Shown here: piece after piece, positions 40,002-48,799 of the stretch | How positions within the stretch are numbered: the first letter of the stretch is position 1 | Layout of the letters: the number at the start of each line of letters is the position of its first letter | DNA from: Nonlabens xylanidelens | GTDB taxonomy: Bacteria; Bacteroidota; Bacteroidia; Flavobacteriales; Flavobacteriaceae | DNA length: 64,000 bases | NCBI RefSeq assembly: GCF_002934445.1 | Contig: NZ_PTJE01000002.1 | Coordinates: 5,392 to 69,391 of the forward strand | Direction of reading: 5' to 3' | Program-made: the position numbers and the translations under genes | Notes under the pieces: generated by a model | The model's database searches: none | Told to the model about the DNA's origin: nothing | What the model saw: the letters and a program-made list of their open reading frames with translations, nothing else

Positions 40002-40712
40002 CTATCCTTGTATTATATAGATGGCCGGTCTCTTATGTAGATCTGGAATTTGTTTTTTCCATAAATCTACAGTTAATGTCTTAATGAACTCTGTAGGTAA
40101 ACTTATATCACATGCTATGCATATTTTAGTCCTACTATTTAAAGAGACTAAAAGTTCTTCAATCATTTTATTATTGCGATAAGGAGTTTCTATAAAAGAT
40201 TGCGATTGATTATTTTTAATAGAAAAATTTTCTAAATCTTTTAATTTTTTACGTCTTTCTTGCTTATCAATAGGTAAGTAACCGTTAAAGGCAAAATTTT
40301 GACCATTTAGACCACTAGACATCATAGCCATAAGTATGGAACTAGGGCCTACAAGGGGTTGTACTCTTATCCCTTTTTCATGAGCTATTGCAATCACGTC
40401 TGCACCTGGGTCTGCAATTCCAGGTACACCAGCTTCACTCATTAACCCCATATCTTTACCTTCTAGACAGGGTTGTAAGAATGCTGGTAACTCGCTAGAT
40501 TCCGTAAACTTGTTGATAGTAGAAAAACTCAAAGTAGGTTGCGCCTTTGCTGGATGTATACTTTTTATAAATCTTCTTGCCGTTTTTTCATTTTCAACTA
40601 TATAATCATCCACCATTTCAACTACTTTTTTTACTGATAATGGTAGTACCTCTAGAGGGCTTATGTCGCCTAATGTTACTGGGATAAGAAACAATCTTCC
40701 TTTTGCTTGCAT
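40002..40712 (-). CDS. RsmI-like SAM-dependent methyltransferase (short paralogue)
   Basis: This is a tetrapyrrole-methylase-fold protein related to RsmI, the enzyme that 2'-O-methylates C1402 of 16S rRNA. The signature GLMSEAGVPGIADPGADVI (about residues 89-107), VGPSSILMAMMSSGLNGQNFAFNGYLP and FIETPYRN are present. It is shorter (236 against about 280 residues) and its first motif reads FLIPVTLGD rather than the usual VATPIGN, so it is likely a divergent second copy common in Bacteroidota. It follows the exonuclease gene by 57 bases, with a palindrome repeat between them. Its rRNA target is unproven. Confidence 0.85.
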   Translation of the reverse strand: MQAKGRLFLIPVTLGDISPLEVLPLSVKKVVEMVDDYIVENEKTARRFIKSIHPAKAQPTLSFSTINKFTESSELPAFLQPCLEGKDMGLMSEAGVPGIADPGADVIAIAHEKGIRVQPLVGPSSILMAMMSSGLNGQNFAFNGYLPIDKQERRKKLKDLENFSIKNNQSQSFIETPYRNNKMIEELLVSLNSRTKICIACDISLPTEFIKTLTVDLWKKQIPDLHKRPAIYIIQG

Positions 40713-40747
40713 GGCTTTTAATTGTATTGTGTTATTGTTGTGGATCT

Positions 40748-40763
40748 CGCTTTCGCGAAAGCG
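40748..40763. repeat. CGCTTTCGCGAAAGCG palindrome, copy 8
   Basis: A perfect copy in the 57-base gap between the exonuclease stop (40770) and the RsmI-like start (40712). Confidence 0.95.
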
Positions 40764-40769
40764 TAACTA

Positions 40770-42113
40770 TTATAAATCTATAATTTGATATATCTTTTTA
40801 TGGCGTATGTAACTAGCTACAAGATGTAAAACCTGGCCATGATCTTCTATAGGAGTCAAGAGACTTTTTAACATTTTAATGTCCGTCATTTGTATTCTTA
40901 AGTTTACAAACGCATAACCAGTGACTCTACCATTTTCTATCAGTATGACACTGCGCTCACTAGCTTCACGACCTTTATCAACTAATATTTTATTGGTAGC
41001 TTTAAGACTATAGGTTGTGATAATTTCATTTACTGTTTCATTAAGTAGGTCTAGGGACTCTGTAACTGCAGTATTTTGATGAATGCTTAGACTAGCATCA
41101 TTGTGTGGTAATTTTCTAAATTTTACTGATGTACCGTATTTTTTTTCTAATTTTTCTAAAAAACTATAACCAGATCTAGAAGAAGAAAAGGTGATGATGT
41201 GATTAGGATCTTTAACAACTGATTTTACAAAAAAACGAGGTGTTTGATTTGTATCGTAATATATATAAAGACCGTGAGAAAAGTTATTTCTTTTAATTCT
41301 TCCATTGAGTGCAGGCGTGTGTTTTCTTATCTCAATATGTTCTTTTAAGATAGAGATCATCTCGCTACCGGTTTTTTCAAAAGTAATTTCGGCAACCTTT
41401 TTTTGAATCTCTTTTGATTTTTTATTAGAACCAGTAAATAGTTGAGTGACGCGCTTTTTTATGTTTTTGCTCTTGCTGATAAATATTATAGTACCGTTTA
41501 CATCATACACATAGAATACACCTGTAGCTGCTGGTAATTGGTCTACTATTGCTTTAAGGTTAGGTTCTATTTTTAAAGGCTTAAAATGTTTTAAGCTTTT
41601 TGAAATAATTTCTTTATTAATATCCTTTTGTAATAACAACTTGAACAGTTTTACTGTTGCTAGTGCATCACCAGTAGCACGGTGTCTATCTGTTAATGGT
41701 ATACCTAATGATCTGGTTAGCTTACCTAAGTTATAACTATCCTGGTCTGGCAATAGGCTTTGTGCCAACTCTACAGTGCAAAGTGTAGGGCGTTCAAATT
41801 CATAACCTAATCTATCAAATTCTAACCTGAGCATGCGGTGATCAAATCCTGCATTATGTGCAACTAGGGTAGTACCTTCTGTAATTTCTATGATTCTTTT
41901 TGCAACTTCATAAAACTTAGGCGCACGTTTTAACATGGCATTATTGATACCAGTTAATTTTACTACAAAAGGTTGTATTTCTTTTTCTGGATTAACTAGA
42001 CTAGCAAATTGATCAATAATTTCATGACCATCAAATTTATAGATGGCTACTTCTGTAATGCCTTCTTCATTATATTTTCCTCCAGTGGTTTCTACATCTA
42101 CTATTGCGTACAA
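40770..42113 (-). CDS. DnaQ-like exonuclease fused to a GIY-YIG domain
   Basis: The N-terminal DEDDh 3'-5' exonuclease is related to DNA polymerase III epsilon: IVDVETTGG (Asp6, Glu8), HNAGFDHRML (about 87-96) and HRATGDALA (about 144-152) supply the metal ligands and the catalytic His. Around 195-280 is a UvrC/Cho-type GIY-YIG domain, GVFYVYDVNGTIIFISKSKNIKKRV. Its second motif is IFIS instead of YIG, so catalytic strength is uncertain. The remaining 160 residues are uncharacterised. Homologues with this fusion are known beside repair functions. The start is TTG at 42113 (MYAIVDVETTGG), matching where this family begins. Confidence 0.87.
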   Translation of the reverse strand: MYAIVDVETTGGKYNEEGITEVAIYKFDGHEIIDQFASLVNPEKEIQPFVVKLTGINNAMLKRAPKFYEVAKRIIEITEGTTLVAHNAGFDHRMLRLEFDRLGYEFERPTLCTVELAQSLLPDQDSYNLGKLTRSLGIPLTDRHRATGDALATVKLFKLLLQKDINKEIISKSLKHFKPLKIEPNLKAIVDQLPAATGVFYVYDVNGTIIFISKSKNIKKRVTQLFTGSNKKSKEIQKKVAEITFEKTGSEMISILKEHIEIRKHTPALNGRIKRNNFSHGLYIYYDTNQTPRFFVKSVVKDPNHIITFSSSRSGYSFLEKLEKKYGTSVKFRKLPHNDASLSIHQNTAVTESLDLLNETVNEIITTYSLKATNKILVDKGREASERSVILIENGRVTGYAFVNLRIQMTDIKMLKSLLTPIEDHGQVLHLVASYIRHKKIYQIIDL

Positions 42114-42167
42114 ATATTCTGTTTTAAAAGATAGAATTATCTAGTTATTTGAGTGTGTAAGCTAATA

Positions 42168-42196
42168 AAAAAAGCCATGTAACAAACATGGCTTTT
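42168..42196 (-). terminator. Acyl-CoA synthetase terminator
   Basis: On the minus strand AAAAGCCATGT pairs with ACATGGCTTTT around a 5-base loop, followed by a T run, 23 bases past the stop at 42219. Confidence 0.85.
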
Positions 42197-42218
42197 ACTT
42201 TTTTTATAATAAGATTTA

Positions 42219-44006
42219 TTAAATCTTAGAGCCGTAGATTTTTGTGTAAAGATCTTGATAGCGTGCTTTAATATTTCTACGTTTTAATTTTAAAGTAGGG
42301 GTAAGGTGCTCTGCCTCGATAGTCCATTCTTCTGGAGTTAGTTCAAAGGTTTTAACGCGTTCCCACTTACCAAATTGTTTATTATGGTGCTCTATTTCTC
42401 TTTGAAATCTAGCAATTACTTGTTCATTTTTACAAAGATCTTCTATGCTTGTAAATGAAATGTTTTTGCGCTTTGCCCAGTCTTTAAGGAAATCAAAATT
42501 AGGCTGTATAAAGGCCGCAGGCATTTTTTCACCTTCACCTATTACCATAATTTGTTCTATAAAACGGCTTTGTTTCATGGTATTTTCTATAACCTGTGGT
42601 GCGACATATTTACCACCAGATGTTTTAAACATCTCTTTTTTACGGTCTGTTATTTTAAGGAATCCTTCAGCGTCTATTTCTCCTATATCACCAGTACGGA
42701 AATAACCATCATCATCAATAGCTTCTTTAGTTTTCTCATCGTCCTTATAATAACCTAGCATGCGCTGTGGTCCGTTGATGATTATCTCACCATCTTCGGC
42801 AATTTTAACATCGGTATTAGGCAGCATTTTACCTACGGTCCCTATTTTAAAACCTCCATTACGTAAATCGTTTACTGATATTACAGGACTGGTTTCTGTT
42901 AATCCATATCCTTCCATAACTGGCACGCCAGCAGCATTAAATACTCTTGCTAGTCTAGGTTGCAAAGCAGCACTACCACTAGCTATGGCTAGTAGGTTAC
43001 CACCTAGTGCTTCTTTCCATTTTGAGAAGATTAATTTTTTTGCAAGACCTAATTTACGTTCATACCACCATCCATTTGCTCCGTAAGGTTCCCATTCTAG
43101 ACCTAAATCTACAGCCCAAAAGAACAATTTCTTTTTAATCCCTGTTAAATCCGTACCCTTTGCGATAATCTTGTCATATACCTTTTCTAATAATCGAGGT
43201 ACAGCACTCATTACTTCTGGTTTTACTTCTTTAAGATTATCAGATATCTTATCAATAGATTCTGCAAAATAGATTCCTGTACCGGTATAGATATACATAT
43301 ATTGTAACATGCGTTCATATATATGACAAACCGGTAGGAAGCTCAAAGATTTTGAAATTCCGATTTCTATAGGTAAACGACTAGAACTGTGCATCGCATT
43401 ACTAGCAATGTTCTCATGAGATAACATAACACCTTTAGGACGTCCAGTTGTACCAGATGTATATATTAAGGTAGCTAGATCTTCTATCTTAATAGTAGCC
43501 ATTATTTCTTCCAGCTCTGACTGATTGCTGTCATCTTTACCTAATTCTTTTATTTCTTCCCAACTTTTACAACCAGGGATGTCGTCAAATGAATATACTT
43601 CTATTAAAGAAGCAACTTCATTTTTAATGTTCATGACTTTATCATAAACTTCTTTATCAGAAACAAATACGTATTTTGATTCACTATGATTTAAGACATA
43701 AGCATAATCTGTTTCTGAAATAGTAGGATACACTGGTACGTCTTGCGCACCTGTTTGCATAATACCTATATCCATAATATTCCACTCGGTTCTATTTGTA
43801 GTAGAAATAAGTGCAATTTTATCATTCTTTTGTATTCCTAACCTTAATAAACCTCTTGAAATCGAGTTAGCTTGCTCGACAAAAGATGCCGTTGAAGTTT
43901 TAACCCATACACCATTAACTTTAGAAACTAGAGAATCTTCACGTGGATATAATTCTAGTTGATAATGGGGGAAATCGAAAAGTCTTTTATATTGCATGTT
44001 GTCCAT
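42219..44006 (-). CDS. Long-chain fatty acid-CoA ligase (AMP-forming)
   Basis: An ANL-superfamily enzyme that activates fatty acids through an acyl-AMP intermediate. P-loop: LIYTSGTTGRPKGVMLSHEN (about residues 183-202). Other core motifs are VPVMEGYGLTETSPV (about 365-379), DGYFRTGDIGEIDAEGFLKITDRKKEMFKTSGGKYV (about 435-470) and the final domain with LTPTLKLKRR carrying the adenylation lysine. At 595 residues it belongs to the long-chain FadD15/FAA type. It is probably membrane associated and feeds beta-oxidation or phospholipid remodelling. It is transcribed alone. Confidence 0.93.
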   Translation of the reverse strand: MDNMQYKRLFDFPHYQLELYPREDSLVSKVNGVWVKTSTASFVEQANSISRGLLRLGIQKNDKIALISTTNRTEWNIMDIGIMQTGAQDVPVYPTISETDYAYVLNHSESKYVFVSDKEVYDKVMNIKNEVASLIEVYSFDDIPGCKSWEEIKELGKDDSNQSELEEIMATIKIEDLATLIYTSGTTGRPKGVMLSHENIASNAMHSSSRLPIEIGISKSLSFLPVCHIYERMLQYMYIYTGTGIYFAESIDKISDNLKEVKPEVMSAVPRLLEKVYDKIIAKGTDLTGIKKKLFFWAVDLGLEWEPYGANGWWYERKLGLAKKLIFSKWKEALGGNLLAIASGSAALQPRLARVFNAAGVPVMEGYGLTETSPVISVNDLRNGGFKIGTVGKMLPNTDVKIAEDGEIIINGPQRMLGYYKDDEKTKEAIDDDGYFRTGDIGEIDAEGFLKITDRKKEMFKTSGGKYVAPQVIENTMKQSRFIEQIMVIGEGEKMPAAFIQPNFDFLKDWAKRKNISFTSIEDLCKNEQVIARFQREIEHHNKQFGKWERVKTFELTPEEWTIEAEHLTPTLKLKRRNIKARYQDLYTKIYGSKI

Positions 44007-44576
44007 TTAGATTTTTATACGGCTTAAATATAAGAAATAGGCTGCTTATTAAAATGATAAAAAAACAAATAAATTATCACGATTAATGTAATTATAGGCT
44101 CTTAGGGCTAGTCTTTTTAGTGAGTTTGTGAATTTTCCACATGTTTGTAGTCTCAATTAATAATATGGTCTAGACATAAGTTGTATGCTTAAAATATTTT
44201 TAAATTATTCCTCTAATCTATAGTTTTAATAAGCTGTAGAAGGTAAATAGTGATTTTTAATACCTTGATTAACAATAATGAAGGTGATAATTTTCAATGT
44301 ACTATTTGATATTAAATAGGTAGCTGATTATTTAATAAAATTAATTTTAATTATAGAATTTTTTCCTAAAAATACCGATGAACAACAAATATTTTATGAT
44401 GAACTATCTATGAAAGAAGCATGGTACGATAGATTAAAAAAATTAATTTGAATCACTCAATAATAACATTAATTAACCATATTACCTGGTTCATTTCTCA
44501 CTACAGGCGACAAATTTATTATGTTAAGAATAGTTTTCCTGGCTTAAAAATTGACTTTTTTAATTAATATCTCTAT
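44007..44576. other. Intergenic region between clpB terminator and the acyl-CoA synthetase
   Basis: This AT-rich stretch has no complete gene. The only coding-like trace is the short frame at 44320-44451, described separately. I see no repeat family member, RNA gene or clear promoter other than presumably that of the acyl-CoA synthetase near 44007-44060. Confidence 0.5.
44320..44451 (+). pseudogene. Possible gene remnant
   Basis: A 43-codon open stretch between TAG (44317) and TGA (44449-44451) ends in protein-like sequence (FFPKNTDEQQIFYDELSMKEAWYDRLKKLI) but has no plausible start and no RBS. It could be the 3' remnant of a lost gene. The N-terminal part is low complexity, and chance is not excluded. 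Confidence 0.25.
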
Positions 44577-44615
44577 AAAAAAAACCACCTAAATCTTTCA
44601 TTTAAGAATAGGTGG
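44577..44615 (-). terminator. clpB terminator
   Basis: CCACCTA (44585-44591) and TAGGTGG (44609-44615), with additional A/T pairing inside, form a hairpin followed on the minus strand by a run of eight T, about 30 bases after the clpB stop. Confidence 0.82.
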
Positions 44616-44643
44616 CCATTATTATAAAATGCACTATCGAATT

Positions 44644-47250
44644 TTAAACTTCTACAGAATCTGTTTGATTCCTGAAGACCAATTCCTTCTCAAAAGCATC
44701 TACCAAAACGATACTGTCTGAAGCTATTTTTCCAGATAAAATCTCCTTAGAAAGTTCATTAAGCACTTCTTTTTGGATGACGCGTTTTACTGGTCTTGCA
44801 CCATACTGTGGATCATAACCTTTTTTAGCTAGCAGTTCGATCGCTTGATCTGTGGCATCAATTATAATTCCTTGTTGTGCAAGAAGTTTGCTAACGCCTT
44901 TAAATTGTAAGCCTACAATTTCCTTTATTTCTTCCTTATTTAAAGGTGTAAACATGACAATATCATCGATACGGTTTATAAACTCTGGACGTACACGTTG
45001 TTTAAGAACAGCGAGTACCTCGTTTTTTGTAGAATCTATTAAGCTTTCTATTTCTCCATTAAAATTCTCAAATTTTTGTTGGATAATATCAGCACCCATG
45101 TTAGATGTCATGATAATAATCGTGTTTTTAAAATCTGCAACACGTCCTTTATTATCAGTTAATCTTCCTTCATCTAGAACTTGTAGTAATATATTAAAGG
45201 TATCAGGATGTGCTTTTTCTATTTCATCTAGTAATACCACGCTATAAGGTTTTCTTCTTACCGCTTCAGTAAGTTGTCCACCCTCGTCATAACCTACATA
45301 TCCTGGAGGTGCACCTACTAGACGGCTCACACTATGTCTTTCTTGATATTCACTCATATCGATACGAGTCATAGAATTCTCATCGTTAAATAAATACTCT
45401 GCAAGTGCTTTGGCTAGTTCTGTTTTTCCTACTCCTGTAGTACCTAAAAATAAAAAGGACCCTACCGGTTTTTTCTGATCTTGTAGACCAGCGCGACTTC
45501 TTCTTACAGCGTCACTTACCGCTTGTATAGCCTCACTTTGTCCTACTACACGTTCATGAAGTTCTTCTTCTAGCTTGAGAAGTTTCTCTCTATCACTTTG
45601 TAACATTTTAGTTACAGGAATACCAGTCCACTTGGCTATTACTTCAGCAATATCTTCATAAGTAACCTCTTCTTGTATGAGGTTATTAGAATTGTCATTT
45701 GCTTCCATTGCAGCTTGTAATCGGTCTAATTCTTCTTGAGCTTGTTTGATTTTACCATATCTCAACTCTGCCACTTTACCGTAGTCACCATCACGCTCTG
45801 CACGGTCGGCCTCTAGTTTAAAGTTTTCTATGTCCGTTTTTGCATTCTGAATATTATCAACGACACTTTTTTCATTCTCCCATTGCGCATTAAGTTCGTT
45901 ACGAGATTCTTTAAGGTTTGCCACCTCAGATCGTAAGTTCTTTAATTTTGCTTCGTCATTTTCTCTTTTAATAGCCTCGATTTCTATCTCTAGTTGCATG
46001 ATTTTACGATCGAGTACATCCAGTTCTTCTGGCTTAGAGTTAATTTCCATACGCAGTTTTGCTGCAGCCTCGTCCATTAAATCAATAGCCTTATCTGGCA
46101 AGAATCTATTAGTAATATAACGTTGTGATAATTCTACAGCACCTATTATAGCCTCGTCTTTTATTTGAACTTTGTGGTGCGTTTCATACTTATCTTTAAT
46201 ACCTCGCAGTATAGAAATAGCACTTTCTGTATCAGGCTCATCTACCACTACTTTTTGAAAACGTCTTTCTAAAGCTTTATCCTTTTCAAAATATTTTTGA
46301 TATTCATCTAGTGTAGTGGCACCTATTGCACGCAACTCACCACGAGCTAGGGCAGGTTTTAAAATGTTAGCAGCATCCATAGCACCTTCACCGCCACCAG
46401 CACCTACTAGGGTATGAATTTCGTCTATAAATAATACGACATTTCCAGCACTGCTAGTTACTTCTTTAATTACCGCTTTTAAACGTTCTTCAAATTCTCC
46501 TTTATATTTTGCACCAGCTATAAGTGCTCCCATATCTAGAGAAAATATTTGTTTATCCTTAAGGTTGTCTGGTACGTCACCAGCCACTATACGGTGAGCG
46601 AGACCTTCGGCTATTGCGGTTTTACCTACTCCAGGTTCTCCTACTAGCATAGGGTTGTTTTTTGTACGTCTAGATAATATTTGAAGAATGCGACGTATTT
46701 CTTCATCACGTCCTATAACAGGATCTAGTTTGCCTTGATCTGCTAGCTGATTTAAGTTTTTTGCATACTTATTAAGGCTGTTGTACGTTTCTTCGGCACT
46801 TTGAGAATCTACTTTATTACCATTTCTTAATTCTTCAATTGCCATTTCTAGATTCTTTTTAGAAATACCTTGATCTTTAAGAATCTGTGCAGTTTTTGAT
46901 TTACCGTCAAACATGGAGATCAATAAGTGTTCTATACTTACATAATCGTCGCCCATTTTAGTAGCGAGCGTCATAGATGCATTTAAAACACGATTCGTTT
47001 CTCTAGATAGTTGGAGCTCTCCACCTTCTACTTTAGGTAACGACGTAATTTGACTTTTAAGTAGTTGTATAATTAGGTCTAAATTCACATTCAGTTTTTT
47101 GAATAAAAACGGCAAGACATTCTCGTCTACCATAGTTATCGCAAGTAATAAATGTACGTTCTCAATTTGTTGTTGTCCGTACTCTTGTACAAGTTGCTGT
47201 GCTTGCTGCAAAGCCTCTTGGGATTTTATAGTTAATTTATTTGGATTCAT
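44644..47250 (-). CDS. clpB: ATP-dependent disaggregase ClpB
   Basis: This HSP100 hexamer rescues aggregated proteins with DnaK. The Clp N-terminal repeats span about residues 1-145. NBD1 has Walker [10 protein letters not shown] (about 204-212) and [10 protein letters not shown]. The coiled-coil middle domain (about 410-530) distinguishes ClpB from ClpA/C. NBD2 has [12 protein letters not shown] (about 602-613) and [13 protein letters not shown]. The C-terminal region with [11 protein letters not shown] closes the protein. At 868 residues it is full length. No CIRCE or HrcA site is visible upstream. It is transcribed alone. Confidence 0.97.
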   Translation of the reverse strand: MNPNKLTIKSQEALQQAQQLVQEYGQQQIENVHLLLAITMVDENVLPFLFKKLNVNLDLIIQLLKSQITSLPKVEGGELQLSRETNRVLNASMTLATKMGDDYVSIEHLLISMFDGKSKTAQILKDQGISKKNLEMAIEELRNGNKVDSQSAEETYNSLNKYAKNLNQLADQGKLDPVIGRDEEIRRILQILSRRTKNNPMLVGEPGVGKTAIAEGLAHRIVAGDVPDNLKDKQIFSLDMGALIAGAKYKGEFEERLKAVIKEVTSSAGNVVLFIDEIHTLVGAGGGEGAMDAANILKPALARGELRAIGATTLDEYQKYFEKDKALERRFQKVVVDEPDTESAISILRGIKDKYETHHKVQIKDEAIIGAVELSQRYITNRFLPDKAIDLMDEAAAKLRMEINSKPEELDVLDRKIMQLEIEIEAIKRENDEAKLKNLRSEVANLKESRNELNAQWENEKSVVDNIQNAKTDIENFKLEADRAERDGDYGKVAELRYGKIKQAQEELDRLQAAMEANDNSNNLIQEEVTYEDIAEVIAKWTGIPVTKMLQSDREKLLKLEEELHERVVGQSEAIQAVSDAVRRSRAGLQDQKKPVGSFLFLGTTGVGKTELAKALAEYLFNDENSMTRIDMSEYQERHSVSRLVGAPPGYVGYDEGGQLTEAVRRKPYSVVLLDEIEKAHPDTFNILLQVLDEGRLTDNKGRVADFKNTIIIMTSNMGADIIQQKFENFNGEIESLIDSTKNEVLAVLKQRVRPEFINRIDDIVMFTPLNKEEIKEIVGLQFKGVSKLLAQQGIIIDATDQAIELLAKKGYDPQYGARPVKRVIQKEVLNELSKEILSGKIASDSIVLVDAFEKELVFRNQTDSVEV

Positions 47251-47402
47251 ATATATTGTTTTAGATGTATTATGTTATGTTGGGTAGTAGTCAATTCTTA
47301 TACCTTTTTCATAAATTGACATTTAGACAGATTTATATTACATTTTAACAGACATTATGACGTGTTTATAAAAGCATTGTGAGATTTTATGACGCTATAA
47401 CC

Positions 47403-47410
47403 TATCTTTG
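47403..47410 (+). promoter_or_regulatory. -7 box for ytxJ and the M48 protease gene
   Basis: TATCTTTG matches TAnnTTTG; a TTG lies 23 bases upstream, slightly wide for the -33 element. The predicted leader (about 70 bases) contains palindrome copy 9. Confidence 0.45.
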
Positions 47411-47450
47411 TATCTTAGATTATAATAAGGAGTAGAGCAGGTCTTTATTC

Positions 47451-47466
47451 CGCTTTCGCGAAAGCG
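47451..47466. repeat. CGCTTTCGCGAAAGCG palindrome, copy 9
   Basis: A perfect copy in the ytxJ leader, ending 16 bases before the ATG, where a hairpin would lie beside the ribosome-binding region. Confidence 0.95.
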
Positions 47467-47482
47467 ATAAAATCAATAGCAT

Positions 47483-47890
47483 ATGGGATTTATGGACAAG
47501 CTGTTTAAATCACAGCGAGATATAGCAAAAGAAGAGATGGATGGTATTCAATGGGATACATTAGAATCCATTGATCAGTTGGATAATATTATCAAAAATT
47601 CTAGTATCAAACCCAAAGTAATCTTTAAGCACAGCACAAGATGTGGTATTTCTAGAATGGTTTTTAACCAGTTTCAAAAAGGGTATGAAAGTAACGATGA
47701 CAATGTGACTTATTACTTGCTAGACCTATTATCGTATAGAGATGTAAGCAACGCCGTAGCTCAAAAATTAAATGTGGTACATCAATCACCGCAAGTAATT
47801 ATTATTTTTAATAAAGAAGTGGTGCATACGGAATCTCACCATGGTATTGATATTAAAAAAGTTCAACAAATTGTAAGTAGTAAAAATTAG
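47483..47890 (+). CDS. ytxJ: YtxJ-family thioredoxin-like protein
   Basis: The 135-residue monothiol thioredoxin-fold protein of the bacillithiol system has the active-site segment FKHSTRCGISRMV with Cys54, the cis-proline-type QSPQVIIIF and the C-terminal helix HHGIDIKKVQQIV. YtxJ (BrxC) is thought to reduce bacillithiol-protein mixed disulfides, which suggests the host makes bacillithiol. It is 4 bases upstream of the M48 protease gene and is co-transcribed with it. The N-terminal segment MGFMDKLFKSQRDIAKEEMDGIQW is family-typical. Confidence 0.9.
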   Translation: MGFMDKLFKSQRDIAKEEMDGIQWDTLESIDQLDNIIKNSSIKPKVIFKHSTRCGISRMVFNQFQKGYESNDDNVTYYLLDLLSYRDVSNAVAQKLNVVHQSPQVIIIFNKEVVHTESHHGIDIKKVQQIVSSKN

Positions 47891-47894
47891 AAAT

Positions 47895-48722
47895 ATGAAA
47901 AAGACTACCATTATTTTAGCACTCACTGCGACATTGTTCCTTTCTTCTTGTGCTACAAATGTATTCACTGGTAAAAAGACATTAAAGCCTATAGGAAATG
48001 ATCGTCTTTTCCCGATGGCATTTTCTCAATATGATGAATTCCTTGATGAAAATAAGGTAATTACAGGTACATCAGATTCTAAAATGATCGCAACCGTAGG
48101 TAGTAAAATTAAAACTGCTGCCCAAAGATGGTTAAATGCAATAGGTCATCCTGAGTATTTAGATGGTTATGAATGGGAATATAATTTGGTTAATGATCCT
48201 GCAGTAAATGCATGGGCTATGCCAGGTGGAAAAATAGTTTTTTACACAGGTATTTTACCTATCTGTCAAGATGAAACAGGTGTTGCTATAGTTATGGGGC
48301 ATGAAGTAGCACACGCACTAGCTAACCATGGTGGACAACGTATGAGTGCTGCTCAATGGCAATCCATCATAGGTACTGGAGTAGCTGTTGGATCACAAGC
48401 CGCAGGTCTAGAGTCGGGAACTCAGAATTTAATTAATCAAGCTTATGGTGTAGGATCTCAAGTGGGTGGTATGTTACCATTTTCTAGATCTCATGAGACA
48501 GAGGCAGATAAAATAGGACTGTATCTAGCTGCGATGGCTGGTTATAACCCAGATGAAGGTGCTCTTTTATGGGAACGTATGAAAGCAAATAGTGGAGGAC
48601 AGTCTACTCCTCAAATATTAAGTACACATCCATCTAACGATAGTCGTATTGCTAACCTTAGAGAACTTGCTCCACTTGCAAAAGCAGAGGCAGCAAAATA
48701 TGGTGTAACTTCATTTAAATAA
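47895..48722 (+). CDS. M48-family metallopeptidase lipoprotein
   Basis: The lipoprotein signal ends FLSSC (Cys at about 19). The zinc site HEVAH is at residues 136-140, and the third ligand is in SHETEADKIGLYLAAMAGYNP (about 194-214). NDPAVNAWAMPGGKIVFYTG is the typical strand before it. This organisation matches the LoiP/BepA/YcaL group of periplasmic proteases that degrade misfolded envelope proteins. Four bases separate it from ytxJ, suggesting a joint envelope/oxidative stress role. Confidence 0.92.
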   Translation: MKKTTIILALTATLFLSSCATNVFTGKKTLKPIGNDRLFPMAFSQYDEFLDENKVITGTSDSKMIATVGSKIKTAAQRWLNAIGHPEYLDGYEWEYNLVNDPAVNAWAMPGGKIVFYTGILPICQDETGVAIVMGHEVAHALANHGGQRMSAAQWQSIIGTGVAVGSQAAGLESGTQNLINQAYGVGSQVGGMLPFSRSHETEADKIGLYLAAMAGYNPDEGALLWERMKANSGGQSTPQILSTHPSNDSRIANLRELAPLAKAEAAKYGVTSFK

Positions 48723-48771
48723 TAAGTTTAATCTATACATAATGTATAGTTAATTTAATAATCATACTTTT

Positions 48772-48799
48772 AAAGGGTTCTTAATAGAACCCTTTTTTT
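48772..48799 (+). terminator. Terminator directly abutting the next start codon
   Basis: AAAGGGTTC and GAACCCTTT form a 9-bp stem with a TTAATA loop, followed by T residues ending at 48799. The ATG of the MFS gene begins at 48800, so the hairpin occupies the whole ribosome-binding region. Confidence 0.8.
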
